Shown here: one piece after another, positions 6,047 through 6,389 of the stretch
How the letters are laid out: the number at the start of each line of letters is the position of its first letter
How positions within the stretch are numbered: position 1 is the stretch's first letter
DNA from: Bacillota bacterium
Lineage (GTDB): Bacteria; Bacillota; Dethiobacteria; DTU022
Length of the DNA stretch: 6,389 nucleotides
Assembly: GCA_012510305.1 (NCBI GenBank)
Contig: JAAZIE010000189.1
Coordinates: forward strand, 1-6,389
Reading direction: 5' to 3'
The notes under the pieces: model-generated
Seen by the model: only the letters and a program-made list of their open reading frames with translations
Database searches by the model: none
What the model was told of the DNA's origin: nothing
Position numbers and translations under genes: made by a program

Positions 6047-6389
6047 ATGCAGCTTGATCACCGCTTAAAAGTAGAGCAAACCCAGAAGCTGATCATGACG
6101 CCGGAGTTAAAACTGGCGATCACTCTGCTGCAGTATTCCAACCTGGAGCTGCAGGATTATATCCAGGAGGAGCTGCAAAGGAATCCGGTGCTGGAACTGG
6201 GGGAAACTGAAGCGGCAAGCGATGAGGAGCCCGCCGGGGAGCAGGAAGATGAGTTCCCCTGGGAAGAGTATTTTCAGGACCTGGATTTGGGGGCAGCCGG
6301 ATATGCGCCCTCCTCCGGCAGCAGGGATTGGAGCGACTTTCCCACGATGGACAGTTATGCCGGCTATCCCGGCACGATGACCGAAGAGC
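6047..6389 (+). CDS. rpoN: RpoN, RNA polymerase sigma-54 factor (5' part, runs off the window)
   Basis: Alternative sigma factor that recognises -24/-12 promoters and needs an AAA+ enhancer-binding activator to open DNA. Only the first 114 codons are present, against a usual 430-480, and the frame is still open at the right edge. Residues 1-50 are the Gln/Leu-rich region I that contacts core polymerase and the activator: KLIMTPELKLAITLLQYS at 14-31, then LELQDYIQEELQRNPVLEL at about 33-51. This is highly typical of RpoN. From about 52 the sequence becomes acidic (DEEPAGEQEDE) and then Gly/Ser/Tyr-rich, as expected of the variable region II. The core-binding domain, HTH and RpoN box lie beyond the window. 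The ATG at 6047 is supported by AGGAAGTG and by the usual very short N-terminus before region I. It may be co-transcribed with whiA; no clear promoter is visible in the 131-bp gap. Confidence 0.94.
   Translation, partial: MQLDHRLKVEQTQKLIMTPELKLAITLLQYSNLELQDYIQEELQRNPVLELGETEAASDEEPAGEQEDEFPWEEYFQDLDLGAAGYAPSSGSRDWSDFPTMDSYAGYPGTMTEE

Overview
This is a GC-rich stretch of chromosomal backbone in which every confident gene lies on the + strand. The gene set is uvrA–uvrC, a Cof-type HAD hydrolase, rapZ (yvcJ), whiA (yvcL) and the start of rpoN. WhiA is essentially confined to Gram-positive bacteria, and rapZ next to whiA is a typical Firmicutes cluster. Together with a sigma-54 gene, strong Shine-Dalgarno sites and a Bacillus-type extended -10 promoter, this points to a GC-rich member of the Clostridia sensu lato (the Moorella, Peptococcaceae or Syntrophomonas type of lineage). 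That placement is inferred from gene content and style. I cannot name a species.

Layout. Positions 2-1117 hold the C-terminal 371 codons of UvrA, whose start lies outside the window. After 33 bases with a good ribosome site comes a complete UvrC (1151-3019). These two genes form a nucleotide-excision-repair block. A 74-bp gap then carries a clear extended -10 promoter and an inverted repeat, so a new transcription unit appears to begin with the HAD phosphatase (3094-3915). A 111-bp gap leads to rapZ (4027-4896), a 65-bp gap to whiA (4962-5915), and a 131-bp gap to rpoN, which runs off the right edge after 114 codons. There is no gene-free stretch longer than 131 bases.

How the genes fit together. 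UvrA finds DNA damage and loads UvrB (not in the window), and UvrC makes both incisions. RapZ-family proteins are nucleotide-binding regulators linked to amino-sugar (GlcN6P) supply, and WhiA is a DNA-binding regulator tied to cell division and chromosome segregation. RpoN is the alternative sigma factor used with enhancer-binding activators. The main departure from the usual Firmicutes order is that yvcK/glmR, which normally sits between rapZ and whiA, is absent, and rpoN follows whiA where Bacillus has crh.

I found no mobile element, CRISPR array, tRNA, rRNA or recognisable riboswitch. Most of the window is ordinary housekeeping DNA, and the second-look items are in the intergenic gaps and the gene order.
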